This document shows positions 42,577-51,887 of a stretch of 64,000 bases of DNA, piece by piece (the stretch's first letter is position 1; the number at the start of each line of letters is the position of its first letter). The stretch covers positions 124,001 through 188,000 of the forward strand of contig JAQQTI010000002.1 of NCBI GenBank assembly GCA_028561875.1, read 5' to 3'. The notes below the pieces were generated by a model that was not told the DNA's origin, did not search any database, and worked only from the letters and a program-made list of their open reading frames with translations. The position numbers were made by a program, and so were the translations under genes. This DNA comes from Methanomassiliicoccaceae archaeon COG_1. GTDB taxonomy: Archaea; Thermoplasmatota; Thermoplasmata; Methanomassiliicoccales; Methanomethylophilaceae.

Positions 42577-42631
42577 TTAATACTTGATTATAATTGAACA
42601 GAAAAGCTGTTCAATATATATCAAGTATTAA
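42577..42631. promoter_or_regulatory. 55-bp nested inverted repeat upstream of the second iron operon
   Basis: Two 25-bp arms with five mismatched positions at most, all in the middle (TTATA against ATATA), flank the 5-nt loop AAAAG; the outer part is TTAATACTTGA/TCAAGTATTAA and the inner part TTGAACAG/CTGTTCAA. It lies 130 bp before the binding-protein gene and 117 bp before the IS5-type transposase gene on the other strand. It could be a regulator site, a terminator structure or the trace of a mobile element. Confidence 0.6.
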
Positions 42632-42747
42632 AAAAATTTAACGCATCAGCTTTCCTGAAAAAAATGCCGTGATGAGGTGCACCTGTCTCCCCAACGTGAC
42701 ACAAACGAAGAGACAGGCGGCCGAAACGGCTGACTCGAGGGTGGGCC

Positions 42748-43695
42748 GTGTCGGCGGATGCAGAATCAACTGACTGGTATTTGACGGATTCGAATGCGAA
42801 CGAGAAGGATTTCCTCGCCGCGGTGGTCAAGACGGTGATGAAGGTCCTCGATCATCCGGAATTCCCGGATTTTTCATCCAAATACAGCAACAGGATCTTC
42901 AACGACAGGTGGAAGGCGGGCCTGTCGGTACTGAAGGAGTTCCTTGATGTACCCTACGGGGATCTGGTGAAGTCCCTCCCCTCGTTCTATGGTGTCCTTG
43001 AGATGGGATGCGCAGAGCGCATCCCTCACAAGGACACACTCATGAAGTTCTCCGGGAGATTGCCGGAGGGTCTCCTGGACACGATATTGGGAGAGACGGC
43101 GAGGCTGCTTTGCGGTCCCGACATCGTAATGGCCTTGGATTCCACCGGCATGTCATTGAACAGGTACGGGGGGTGGAGGTCGTACCATGGGAACATGAAG
43201 CCGGTGACCGGCTGGATAAAGCTCCGTGCGGCCGCGGACAAGAGATGCGGCGACATGACCTGTTTCGACGGCCTGATGGAGCACGTGTTCTCCGCCGGCC
43301 ACAACGTCGGAAAGGTACTGGCGGATGCCGCATGCGACAGCAGGGCGATATGGAACGGATATGCGGCAAAAGGCATCGAGGTCGCGATAAACATAAGGAA
43401 TTCCCAACTGAAAAAGAATATTCCAGACCATCCGGGGAGGATAAGGTCGCACGGCAGCATGGCCAGAGGGAGGGAGATGGCCCGCATACAGAGGGTGGGA
43501 AGGGACGAGTGGAAGAGGGAGAAGGGATACGGGAGACGGTGGAAGGTCGAATGCACCTTCTCGGATGTCAAACGTCTTTTCGGGGACACGCTCCGTTCCA
43601 GGAAACAGGATTCCGATGTGGAGGAGACCGTGGCCAAGGTGAATCTCCTCAATGAATGCAAGCGGATCCGCATGAGGTGTCAGAAGTCGGAATGA
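42748..43695 (+). CDS. IS5-type DDE transposase
   Basis: 315 residues from GTG 42748. First catalytic Asp in VMALDSTGMS, second in VLADAACDSRAIW, and the C-terminal YGRRWKVECTFSDVKRLFG with Glu, as in IS5-group enzymes. The frame is complete. I could not identify terminal inverted repeats, so the element borders are open. It sits directly before a truncated HNH-type gene. Confidence 0.8.
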   Translation: MSADAESTDWYLTDSNANEKDFLAAVVKTVMKVLDHPEFPDFSSKYSNRIFNDRWKAGLSVLKEFLDVPYGDLVKSLPSFYGVLEMGCAERIPHKDTLMKFSGRLPEGLLDTILGETARLLCGPDIVMALDSTGMSLNRYGGWRSYHGNMKPVTGWIKLRAAADKRCGDMTCFDGLMEHVFSAGHNVGKVLADAACDSRAIWNGYAAKGIEVAINIRNSQLKKNIPDHPGRIRSHGSMARGREMARIQRVGRDEWKREKGYGRRWKVECTFSDVKRLFGDTLRSRKQDSDVEETVAKVNLLNECKRIRMRCQKSE

Positions 43696-43919
43696 ATTAC
43701 CGAACACAGTTGTTCGGTTTGTCTTTGAAGAAGGGATTGGACTGGGGAGCGTTCTACAACAGGTACCACTCGACGTTCAATCCCGATCCCAAGGTTCTGA
43801 AGGCTGAATTCGACAGATGCATGGAGGATTCCGACGTCACCAAGAAGAGCGGGATATTCGAGTATCTGCTGACAGGAGATGAGAAGACGCGTAGTCCAGA
43901 ACAAGGTAGATTGCGTCAC
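43692..43919 (+). pseudogene. truncated remnant of an HNH-nuclease type protein (DUF262-like)
   Basis: The frame overlaps the transposase stop (AATGAATT). Its 70 residues (LKKGLDWGAFYNRYHSTFNP, ending KSGIFEYLLTGDEK) resemble the linker just before the HNH domain in DUF262/HNH proteins, where the text usually goes on to a CxxC and HNH motif. Here that domain is missing and the sequence ends at the backbone PHP gene. It is the end of the island. Confidence 0.45.
43699..43719 (+). terminator. hairpin with T-rich tail after the transposase gene
   Basis: ACCGAACA-CAGT-TGTTCGGT is followed by TTGTCTTTG. It stands within 10 nt of the transposase stop and may stop its transcript or be part of the end of the element. 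Confidence 0.35.
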
Positions 43920-44581
43920 ATCTTCCGGAATCCCCTCATCACCCACTGCCCGATGGACTTGATTCCGTACCTGACGGTCTCCGACGGCTGGCGGCTGACG
44001 CTCTGCGGCACGGCGCGGCCGTCCATGATCGCCTTCACCACGTCCTGCCACGTCTCGAGGTCCCCGTCTTCCTCGAAGATCACCCTCCCCCACCCGATGC
44101 GCGGCGGGGAGTGGGCGTCGCTGCCGGCGGTGACCGGCTTCCCGACCCTCGCCGCCAGCCTCTTGGACTTCCAGTTGGCGTGCGGGACCGACCTCGCGTT
44201 CAGCGCCTCCACCCCGTCGAAGGGGTATCCCAGCGTGTTCTTCTCGCCGAGCCCCGACCACCACCGGTACGGGTGGGCGGCGAAGGCGTAGCCCCCCGCC
44301 TCGTGTATCGCGTCGATGGTTTCCTGTATGCCCATCCCGCGCGGGATCTCCCGGTCTATCCCGATGGCCAGGATGTGCCCCTCGGCGGAGGACACCTCCT
44401 CGGCGGGTATGACTATTACGCCCCTGTCGTTGTCCTTGACGTCGAAGTAGGCCCGGAACGAGTTGTGGTCGGTTATCGCCACGCACATTATGCCGCGCTC
44501 GGCGGCGGTCTCTATCACCTGCTGCGGCGTGGACACGCCGTCGTTGGAGTAGTCCGTGTGAACGTGCAGGTCCGCCTTCAT
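43916..44581 (-). CDS. PHP-domain phosphoesterase
   Basis: 221 residues from ATG 44581, overlapping the stop of the upstream coding region as ATGA. Metal ligands of the PHP fold: DLHVHTDYSNDG (His/His/Asp), AITDHNSF, the Glu in PAEEV, AHPYRWW and the final GSDAHSP. Function likely hydrolysis of a nucleotide or phosphate ester; the partner is unknown. Confidence 0.87.
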   Translation of the reverse strand: MKADLHVHTDYSNDGVSTPQQVIETAAERGIMCVAITDHNSFRAYFDVKDNDRGVIVIPAEEVSSAEGHILAIGIDREIPRGMGIQETIDAIHEAGGYAFAAHPYRWWSGLGEKNTLGYPFDGVEALNARSVPHANWKSKRLAARVGKPVTAGSDAHSPPRIGWGRVIFEEDGDLETWQDVVKAIMDGRAVPQSVSRQPSETVRYGIKSIGQWVMRGFRKM

Positions 44582-45262
44582 CTTACCCCCGCACCGTCCT
44601 GTATCTCGCCGTCCACGGTGGCGACGCACCCCCTCCCGTCCCCGAGGACGGCGATGCGTTCTCCGTCGACGACGGCAGCGACGCGTGCAGGCGCCCCTTC
44701 CGGAAGCTCGATCCTCCTGCCGAGCGAGACGAAGGTCCCGTCCCTCACGGACGACACCTCCATCCTCACCCTCGAGAAGTGCCTCTTGTAGTCGATCTCG
44801 TCCGAGGACCCGCCCATCCCGCAGTCGAACCTGGTTCCCACCGGGACCTCGGGGTCGGACGGGCGCAGGAGCAGCACGGTCTCGCTGCCGTCGGCGTTCT
44901 CCCGGTCCGCCGCAAGGCACATTCCGCGGGAGACCACGCCGCGCAGCTGGCGCGGGGCGAGGTTCGCGGCGACGATGACCTTCCTGCCCTCCATCTGCTC
45001 CCGGGTGTAGAAGTCCTTGAGGCCGGCGCAGATCGTGCGCGGGCTGCCCTCCCCGAGGTCTATCGAGAGCTTGAACAGCCTGTCGGCGTCGGGTGGTCCT
45101 CGGCCATGAGGACGCGTCCGACGCGGAGGTCCAGCCTCCTGAAGTCGGCGAACGGCTCGGCGGGGCCTCCCCGCCCCTTCTGCCTCCCTGCGGCCTCGGG
45201 CCGCTTGAAGAGCTCGGGTAAGCGACGCGGATGTCCACCTTGGCATAGACGGGGCGGGCCCT
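44578..45262 (-). pseudogene. metG: C-terminal tRNA-binding part of MetRS, separated by frameshifts
   Basis: The usual archaeal MetRS continues after its catalytic part with a linker and a Trbp111-like OB domain. Here that text is found in successive frames: ELKGP, VYAKVDIRVAYP, ELFKRPEAAGRQKG to RRLDLRVGRVLMAEDHP, and DADRLFKLSIDLG to the end. About four single-base insertions join them into one frame (near 45268, 45252, 45217 and 45090, in C/G runs such as CCCGA for CCCGGA). The rest (45085-44578) is intact. Assembly error is more likely than real decay. Confidence 0.65.
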
Positions 45263-46879
45263 TCAGCTCGTCCCGGCGGGCAGGGGCCCCAGCGCGGCGT
45301 CCAGCCCCGCGCCCTCGATCGAGCCGCCGAGGTTCATGAAGCCCCACACCCTCTCCGAAGAGCGGGGGAGGTACGGCCAGGCCATGATGGCCAGCGCCCT
45401 GGCGATGCGTATGCTCTCGTTGAGCGCCCGGCCGCAGGCCTCCCTGTCGGCCTTGATGAGTTTCCACGGGGTGCACGAGTTGAAGTACTCGTTGCCGAAA
45501 TGGGCGAGCCCCATCACGGCCTGCAGGCCCTTCTTGAAACCGCAGTCCCGCAGGTGTCCCCGGTACTCGGCCAGCGCCCTTTCGATGGCCTCGGTGACCC
45601 GCGGGTCGGGGCCATCGTTCCCGGGGATCGAGCCGAAGTTCTTCTGCGCGAAGCCCAGGGTGCGGTGGTAGAAGTTCCCCAGCGCGGCGACGAGCTCCTT
45701 GTTGACCTTGGTCTCGAAGTCCTCCCACGAGAACTCCGCATCGTGAGCGTCGGGCATGATCGCCGAGAGGTAGTATCTGATCTCCTCGGGGTCGAACTTC
45801 TCGAGAACGCGCGGGATGTCCCTGGGCATGAGGGACGCCGCGCCGCCGGCGGCGCCCGTACGGCTCTTTGAGAGCTTGCCGCCGTTGAACGTCAGGTACT
45901 CGTTGGCGGGAATGTCATACGGCATGTTGAATCCGTCCTCCATGCCCATGAGCATCGCCGGCCAGATGATGGCGTGGAACGGGATGTTGTCCTTGCCGAT
46001 GAAGTAGTAGCTGCGGCACTCGGGGTCCTTCCAGAACTCCATCCACTTGTCGGGCTCGCCGATGTCGCGGGAATGGATGATCGATGCGCTGAGGTACCCG
46101 ATGACCGCATCGAACCAGACGTAGATGACCTTGGACCTCCACTCCTCGCCCTCGACGGGGATGGGGACGCCCCACGACATGTCGCGGGTGATCGCCCTGT
46201 CCTTCAGCCCGCCCCTGAGGAATCTCTCGGTGTACGCCCTGACGTTGGGCCTCCAATGCTCCCTCTCGCCGAGCATCTCCAGGAGGGGCCTCTCGAAGGC
46301 GGAGAGCCTCAGGAAGAAGTGGGTGGAGGACCTGACCTCCGGACGGGTGCCGCAGTGCATGCAGTGCGGGTCCAGCAGATTGCCGGGGACGAAGGTCGTC
46401 CCGCAGTTGTCGCACTGGTCGGAGCGGACGTCCGCGGCGCCGCAGTTGGGACAGGTGCCCTCGACGTAGCGGTCCGGGAGGAACTTGGCGCACTTCGGGC
46501 AGTAGTACTCGCACTCGTCCTTGGTGTAGATGTGGCCGTTCTCGAGGAGGGCCCTGAACACCCGCTGCGTGACCTCGACGTGGGCCCGGCAGTGGGTCTT
46601 GGAGTACAGAGTGTACTCGATGCCGAGGCCCTCGATCGCCCTCTTGTTGATCTCGTGGTAGCGGTCGGCGACGGCCTCGGGGGGGACGCCCTCGCTCTCG
46701 GCGGTGACAGTTATCGGCGTGCCGTGCTGGTCCGAGCCGCCGACGACCCAGACCTCGTTACCCAGCAGGCGGTTGTACCTGCCGAATATGTCCGGGGGGA
46801 GAAGAGAGCCGGCGACGTGACCCAGGTGTATGGGCCCGTTGGCATACGGCCATGCGATGCAGATCAGCACTCTCGACAT
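45263..46879 (-). CDS. metG: methionyl-tRNA synthetase, catalytic and anticodon-binding part
   Basis: 538 residues. HIGH motif PYANGPIHLGHVAG (about 12-25), zinc knuckles CPKCAKFLPDRYVEGTCPNC and CDNCGTTF...CMHCG, and the KMSKS-type KLSKS (about 332), which is followed by an unusual Gly/Ala-rich insertion RTGAAGGAASL. The protein ends prematurely at LGPLPAGTS; the C-terminal OB domain follows out of frame. It charges initiator and elongator tRNA-Met. Confidence 0.92.
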   Translation of the reverse strand: MSRVLICIAWPYANGPIHLGHVAGSLLPPDIFGRYNRLLGNEVWVVGGSDQHGTPITVTAESEGVPPEAVADRYHEINKRAIEGLGIEYTLYSKTHCRAHVEVTQRVFRALLENGHIYTKDECEYYCPKCAKFLPDRYVEGTCPNCGAADVRSDQCDNCGTTFVPGNLLDPHCMHCGTRPEVRSSTHFFLRLSAFERPLLEMLGEREHWRPNVRAYTERFLRGGLKDRAITRDMSWGVPIPVEGEEWRSKVIYVWFDAVIGYLSASIIHSRDIGEPDKWMEFWKDPECRSYYFIGKDNIPFHAIIWPAMLMGMEDGFNMPYDIPANEYLTFNGGKLSKSRTGAAGGAASLMPRDIPRVLEKFDPEEIRYYLSAIMPDAHDAEFSWEDFETKVNKELVAALGNFYHRTLGFAQKNFGSIPGNDGPDPRVTEAIERALAEYRGHLRDCGFKKGLQAVMGLAHFGNEYFNSCTPWKLIKADREACGRALNESIRIARALAIMAWPYLPRSSERVWGFMNLGGSIEGAGLDAALGPLPAGTS

Positions 46880-46946
46880 TGCCCGGGACAGCCCTGACGG
46901 ATTTAATATAGGTTTGCGCGGGCGGGCGCTGGACAGGGGAGCGGGA

Positions 46947-46958
46947 TAGGTTTATCTA
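46947..46958 (+). promoter_or_regulatory. TATA box of the ABCE1 gene
   Basis: TAGGTTTATCTAA stands about 30 nt before ATG 46985. Confidence 0.4.
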
Positions 46959-46984
46959 ATCCGCGCCGATGGGGACGGCGTAAC

Positions 46985-48763
46985 ATGAGGATCGCGGCCG
47001 TACTGTTCGACAGATGCCAGAACAGGAAGTGCAACCACGAGTGCATCAAATTCTGCCCCCTGGTGAGGACCGGGGTGAAGGTCATAGAGCTCGGAGAGAG
47101 GGGCAAGCCCGTCATCTCCGAAGAGCTGTGCCAGGGGTGCGGGATATGCGTGAACAAGTGCATGTTCGGGGCCATCCGGATCATCGGCCTCGCCGACGAG
47201 CTGAAGGGCGAGATGGTGCACCAGTACGGCGCGAACTCCTTCCGCCTCTACCGCCTGCCCGTGCCGAAGAAGGGCATGATTACCGGCATCCTCGGCCCGA
47301 ACGGGATAGGCAAGACCACCGCGATCGGCATCCTCTCCGGCATGGCCGTACCCAACCTGGGCGATTACGATAACCCGCCCTCGAAGGAGGATGCCCTGGC
47401 CTCGTTCAGGGGCACCGACGTGCACGAGTTCCTCAAGAACGTCTACGACGGCGGATTCAGGGTCGCCATGAAGCCGCAGTACGTCGACAAGCTCCCGAAA
47501 GTGACGGGGGGCGTCGTCCGCGACCTCCTTTCGAAGGTCGAGGAGAGGATGACCGTCGGCGAGGCCGCGGAGAGGTTCGGACTGGCCCAGGTCATCGACA
47601 GGGACCTATCCAAGCTATCGGGCGGAGAGCTTCAGAGGGTGGCCATCGCCGCCACCTGCATGAAGGACGCGGACATATACTTCTTCGACGAGCCCACCTC
47701 CTATCTCGACATATACCAGCGGGTGAGGATGGCCCGCATCATCAAGGGTCTCGCCGAGGAGGACAGGTACGTCGTCGTCATAGAGCACGACCTCGCCGTC
47801 CTGGATTATCTCGCCGAGAACGTCAATCTCGTCTACGGGTCCGAGGGGGCGTACGGCGTGTTCACCCTCGCGAGACAGGTCCGCACCGCCATCAACGTGT
47901 ATCTCGACGGTTACCTCCCCGAGGAGAACATCCGCTTCCGCGACCGGCCGATCGAGTTCGCCGTCTCCGCCCCCTCGGCGGAGTGGGACACCCCCGGCCT
48001 CGTGGACTTCGAGGACGTCTCGAAGGACTTCGGGGAGTTCAGGCTGGAAGTCGGCCCCGGCAGCGTGAGGATCGGCGAGTCCGTGGGGGTGGTCGGGCCC
48101 AACGCCACCGGGAAGACCACCTTCGTGAAGATGCTGGCCGGGGAGATCGAGCCCGACCGGGGCGACGTGGACGGCGTGATGAGGGTCTCCTACAAGCCGC
48201 AGTACATCTCGCAGGACTTCGACGGCACCGTGCAGGACTGCCTCCGCGCCGCCAACTACGACGCCGCCACCTCGGGGTTCTTCGAGAGCCAGGTGCTCAA
48301 CCCGCTCGCCCTCAAGGGGTTGATGGACAGGCAGTACTCCGACCTCTCCGGCGGGGAGCTGCAGAGGGTGGCCATCGCCGCCTGCCTCGCGAAGGAGGCC
48401 GACATCTACCTGCTCGACGAGCCCTCGGCATACCTGGACTCCAACCAGAGGATGGAGGCCGCCAAGTGCATCTCCGGCATGATGGAGAAGACCGGGCGCT
48501 CCGCGCTCATCGTCGACCACGACGTGTACTTCATCGACATGGTCTCAGACTCCCTCATGGTGTTCGGCGGGGAGCCCGGGAAGCACGGCGTCGCCGAGGG
48601 GCCCTTCCGCATGAGGGAGGGGATGAACAGGTTCCTGAGGTCCGTCGACATCACGTTCCGGAGGGACGCGGATACCCACCGCCCGAGGATCAACAAGGAG
48701 GGGTCCAACCTGGACCGCGCCCAGAAATCGAGGGGCGAGTACTACTACGCCGAGCAGAGCTGA
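46985..48763 (+). CDS. ABCE1/RLI ribosome-recycling ATPase
   Basis: 592 residues. N-terminal 4Fe-4S domain (CQNRKCNHECIKFCP and CQGCGICVNKCMFGAI), then two ABC domains with Walker A GPNGIGKTT (about 103) and GPNATGKTT (about 373), signatures LSGGELQRVAIAA twice, Walker B FFDEP and LLDEP, and the C-terminal hinge DITFRRD...RPRINKEGS. It splits archaeal ribosomes after termination. Universal in archaea. Confidence 0.96.
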   Translation: MRIAAVLFDRCQNRKCNHECIKFCPLVRTGVKVIELGERGKPVISEELCQGCGICVNKCMFGAIRIIGLADELKGEMVHQYGANSFRLYRLPVPKKGMITGILGPNGIGKTTAIGILSGMAVPNLGDYDNPPSKEDALASFRGTDVHEFLKNVYDGGFRVAMKPQYVDKLPKVTGGVVRDLLSKVEERMTVGEAAERFGLAQVIDRDLSKLSGGELQRVAIAATCMKDADIYFFDEPTSYLDIYQRVRMARIIKGLAEEDRYVVVIEHDLAVLDYLAENVNLVYGSEGAYGVFTLARQVRTAINVYLDGYLPEENIRFRDRPIEFAVSAPSAEWDTPGLVDFEDVSKDFGEFRLEVGPGSVRIGESVGVVGPNATGKTTFVKMLAGEIEPDRGDVDGVMRVSYKPQYISQDFDGTVQDCLRAANYDAATSGFFESQVLNPLALKGLMDRQYSDLSGGELQRVAIAACLAKEADIYLLDEPSAYLDSNQRMEAAKCISGMMEKTGRSALIVDHDVYFIDMVSDSLMVFGGEPGKHGVAEGPFRMREGMNRFLRSVDITFRRDADTHRPRINKEGSNLDRAQKSRGEYYYAEQS

Positions 48764-48783
48764 TGTTTCACCTTCCCTAAATC

Positions 48784-48793
48784 GTCTTATATG
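48784..48793 (+). promoter_or_regulatory. TATA box of the PHP/NIF3-like gene pair
   Basis: CGTCTTATATG lies 20-29 nt before ATG 48813. Confidence 0.5.
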
Positions 48794-48812
48794 AAGATAG
48801 GATAGGCGGGGC

Positions 48813-49997
48813 ATGGAGGAACTGGGCAAGGTCGACACGCACCTGCACACATGCTACTCCGGCTTCCAGAGGCTGGGGCCCATGCGGTTCCCCGAATCGG
48901 TCTGCTCCCCGGAGAGGCAGGTCGACCTGGCCAGGAGGCGCGGCTTCGACGTCCTCTGCATCACCGACCACAACGAGGTGGCCGGGGGGTTCATCGCCGA
49001 GAAGTACGCGAGGAAGTTCGGCGACATCGACGTCGTCGTGGGCGACGAGGTGATGACGAACCAGGGCGAGGTCATCGGGCTGTGGCTGAGCGAGAAGCTC
49101 CCGAGGTTCCTCTCCCCGGAGGAGGCCGTGGACAGGATCCACGAACAGGGCGGGCTGGCCATCGCGCCGCACCCGTTCAGCATGCACGTCGATGGGATGC
49201 AGGAGAAGATGTTCGACCTGCCCATCGAGGGCTTCGAGACCATAAACGGCGGGCACCCCGACCGCTACGCGAACTGGTTCGCGCAGCAGGTCATGGAGAG
49301 GCACCCCGGGAGGTGGGCCGCCGTCTCCGGGTCGGACGCGCATTCGGTCTACACGTCCGGATACAACTGGACCGAGTTCCCCGGCAACAGCGCCGAAGAC
49401 TTCCGCAGGGCGATACTCGACAGGACCACGGTGCCGGTGGGCGTCCCCGCGCCGGTCCTCGGGCAGGTGCAGTGGAGCATCGACGTCGTAATAGGCGGGC
49501 AGAAGCTGATGTGGCGCTCCCTCCGCCACCGGCTTGAGCCCGTGCCCGACAACCACCTCGTCAACACCGTCTGCGAGATCTCCGACGTGAAGAAGATCGC
49601 CGGGATCTTCGGCGGCATGGCCTACGCCTTCCCGCCCCTCACGATACTGGCCACCCTCCTGAGCGTGGGGTACCTGGGCATCAGGAACCGCAAGCTGAGG
49701 AAGGCCGCGGCCGAGAGGCTCGGGAACATCGACCGGATCATCGCGGGGCGCGAGGATGGCCGACGAGGGGCCCGAAGAGGTGTTCGGCGTCGGCGTGAAC
49801 GTCCCCGAGGGGTCCCTCGGGGAGCTCATGGACGCCATCGACTCCGCTATGGGGCCGGTGTACCCCGGGTACAGGAGGTCGTTCTTCTACTTCCCCGTGA
49901 AGGGGACGTGGACCGCACTCGAGGGGGCGCACCCGTACGATGGGAGGGCGGGGGAGACCACGGTCGCCGACGAGTACCGCCTGCGGTTCGTGGTTAG
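48813..49997 (+). CDS. PHP-domain protein with C-terminal membrane helix
   Basis: PHP metal ligands DTHLHTCYSG, CITDHNEV, VVGDEVM, IAPHPFSM and GSDAHS are all present. Around residues 268-290 a hydrophobic segment (AYAFPPLTILATLLSVGYLGI) is followed by a basic tail RNRKLRKAAAERLGN, so the protein may be membrane-tethered. It should end near 49760, where the next gene begins; the last 80 Arg/Gly-rich residues are in another frame of that gene and probably not real. Confidence 0.82.
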   Translation: MEELGKVDTHLHTCYSGFQRLGPMRFPESVCSPERQVDLARRRGFDVLCITDHNEVAGGFIAEKYARKFGDIDVVVGDEVMTNQGEVIGLWLSEKLPRFLSPEEAVDRIHEQGGLAIAPHPFSMHVDGMQEKMFDLPIEGFETINGGHPDRYANWFAQQVMERHPGRWAAVSGSDAHSVYTSGYNWTEFPGNSAEDFRRAILDRTTVPVGVPAPVLGQVQWSIDVVIGGQKLMWRSLRHRLEPVPDNHLVNTVCEISDVKKIAGIFGGMAYAFPPLTILATLLSVGYLGIRNRKLRKAAAERLGNIDRIIAGREDGRRGARRGVRRRRERPRGVPRGAHGRHRLRYGAGVPRVQEVVLLLPREGDVDRTRGGAPVRWEGGGDHGRRRVPPAVRG

Positions 49998-50112
49998 AAG
50001 AAGGGACCTGCCGGGGGTGCTCGCCGCGATCGACCGCGCGCACCCTTACGAGGAGCCCGCCGTCGACGTCTTCCCCGAAGTGCCCTGGCGCTCGCTCATC
50101 CCTTCTCCTTGA
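49756..50112 (+). CDS. NIF3/YqfO insert-domain-like protein
   Basis: 118 residues. VNVPEGSLGELMDAIDSAMG, KGTWTALEGAHPYDGRAG and AIDRAHPYEEPAVDVFP match the CutA-like domain inserted in NIF3 (DUF34) proteins, here as a stand-alone protein. Function unknown. It ends 17 nt inside the convergent gene. Confidence 0.75.
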   Translation: MADEGPEEVFGVGVNVPEGSLGELMDAIDSAMGPVYPGYRRSFFYFPVKGTWTALEGAHPYDGRAGETTVADEYRLRFVVRRRDLPGVLAAIDRAHPYEEPAVDVFPEVPWRSLIPSP

Positions 50113-50695
50113 CGGAGAAGATCCCGTCGAGCGTCCTCTGCATGCGGAAGGCCTTGATGCTCTCCTTGCGGAGGCCCGCCTCCTCGGCGGTGATGAGGCC
50201 CCCCTCCACGTAGCGGTCCAGGATGGCGTCGCCATCGCCGTACTCGAAACGCACGCCGACCACCACGTTGATCTTGTAGTTGCGGCAGTTGACGTCCTCG
50301 GGGTATGCCCCGTTCCCGCGCGCCAGGACGGACTCCCTCACCTCTCCCTTGCGGAGCAGGTCTAAGCCGGCGTCGCAGAGTCTCTCGCAGGCGTCGTACC
50401 TCCCGAGGCGGAACAACGAGGGGATGGCCACCTCGTTCATCTCGTACCTCCCGAGGTCGGACATCTCCACGTGCCCGCAGCCCTGGGCGACGGCGGCCAC
50501 GAAGCCGTGGTTCTCGTCGGCGGAGGCGGCCCTCGCCAGGGAAATCAGGAATGCCGCGGGGGAGGAGGCGTCCGCGGAACCCGTGTAGCGCTTCGCTTTG
50601 ACCCGGTCCGCCTCGGATAGCGACCCGTACCACTCCGCGAGCCCCGCCTTCCTGACCTCGGGAGGGACGTCCCTCCCGGTACCGAAACCCAACAT
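50096..50695 (-). CDS. hypothetical protein
   Basis: 199 residues, soluble, without signal peptide. Mostly helical with blocks AFLISLARAASADENHGFVAAVAQGCG, NEVAIPSLFRLGRYDACERLCDAGLDLL and NCRNYKINVVVGVRFEYGDGD; the middle could be a TPR-like pair. No family recognised. Its codon use matches the backbone, so it is likely a real gene. Confidence 0.6.
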   Translation of the reverse strand: MLGFGTGRDVPPEVRKAGLAEWYGSLSEADRVKAKRYTGSADASSPAAFLISLARAASADENHGFVAAVAQGCGHVEMSDLGRYEMNEVAIPSLFRLGRYDACERLCDAGLDLLRKGEVRESVLARGNGAYPEDVNCRNYKINVVVGVRFEYGDGDAILDRYVEGGLITAEEAGLRKESIKAFRMQRTLDGIFSVKEKG

Positions 50696-50729
50696 GGGGC
50701 CTGCAACGACGGCATCCCATAAAAGGGGT

Positions 50730-51749
50730 TCACTCTCTCTTCTGGGGCCTGTCCCCGCGGGTGACGGCGTCTATGCCGAAGGGCCTCCTCGCCACGAACT
50801 CCGCGCCGCGGTGGTCGCACTCCGAGGGGCAGCGGCGGCAGTAGAGCCCGTGGCAGGGCTCGGCCATCACCGTTATGTCGGTGGACCCCCCGATCGCCGG
50901 GTACACCTCGGCGCGGAAGGTCTCGATTATTTCGTCGGTGCGCTTCACCGTGAGCCAGTCCGGGACGACCATGTGCACGTCGACATGGACGTCCATGCCG
51001 TAGCGGACGACGCGGAGGTGGTGCACGTCGATTACTTCGAGCGCCCTCGCGCGGTTGACGCAGCGGGTGACCTCCCGCACGAGCTCCTCGTCGGTGCGGT
51101 CCATGATCCCGCACATGCTGCGGTACAGGACGCGGGCGCCCGTGGCGATGATGAACGCGCCGAAGGCGGCGGCCATGGCCGGGTCCACCCACTGCGCGTC
51201 GTAGAGGCCGAAGCGGTCCCCGACGTAGACGATCCCGAGGCCGAGGGCGATCCCGAGGGAGGAGTACGTGTCGGTGCATAGGTGCCTGCCACTGGCCTCG
51301 AGGGCGAGGGAGTGGTTCCTCCTCCCCCGGCGTACGGCGTTCCATCCCATCGCGAAGTTCGCGGCGGCGGCGAGCGCGACGATCGCCAGGCCGATGTCGA
51401 GCTGCCGAACGTCCGAGGGATTGACGAAGCGGCCGTACGACTCGATCAATATGACCGCCCCGGCCACGGCGATGAGGGTGCCCTCGACAGAGGAGGAGAT
51501 GAGCTCGACCTTGCCGTGCCCGTAGGGGTGCGTGCTGTCAGCGGGCCGGGCGGAGAGGTACAGCGCGTACAGGCCGATGAAGCCGGCGACGACGTTCACG
51601 ATGCTCTCCAATGCGTCGGTCAGGATGGAGACCGAGTCGGTAAGGACGTAGGCGGAGAACTTGCCGATCATGAGCGCGACGCCGACGACGGCGATTATTC
51701 TCTGGAACTCGTAGTTCTCCCTAGCAGCGTCCTTCGCCGGGCAGGCCAT
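50730..51749 (-). CDS. cation diffusion facilitator (CDF) transporter
   Basis: 339 residues, six helices. The metal-site motifs are DSVSILTDALESIVN (helix 2, about 38-52) and LCTDTYSSLG (helix 5, HxxxD-like), with HPYGHGK between. The C-terminal domain (VHHLRVVRYGMDVHVDVHMVV) is followed by an unusual Cys/His tail CHGLYCRRCPSECDHRG that may bind Zn or Fe. A TATA box (CTATATAG on minus, about 51770) gives a near-leaderless start. Confidence 0.88.
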   Translation of the reverse strand: MACPAKDAARENYEFQRIIAVVGVALMIGKFSAYVLTDSVSILTDALESIVNVVAGFIGLYALYLSARPADSTHPYGHGKVELISSSVEGTLIAVAGAVILIESYGRFVNPSDVRQLDIGLAIVALAAAANFAMGWNAVRRGRRNHSLALEASGRHLCTDTYSSLGIALGLGIVYVGDRFGLYDAQWVDPAMAAAFGAFIIATGARVLYRSMCGIMDRTDEELVREVTRCVNRARALEVIDVHHLRVVRYGMDVHVDVHMVVPDWLTVKRTDEIIETFRAEVYPAIGGSTDITVMAEPCHGLYCRRCPSECDHRGAEFVARRPFGIDAVTRGDRPQKRE

Positions 51750-51887
51750 GCCGAAATGAGCGATTCCGCGCTATATAGGGATTCCCGACAGGTAGGCCGG
51801 GCTAAATTACGCCGAGAATCTTCCGCGTCCCGAACTCCCGACCGCCACCGTGCCGGGCCCCTCGCCTTCGAGGTCCGAGGGAGGTGG

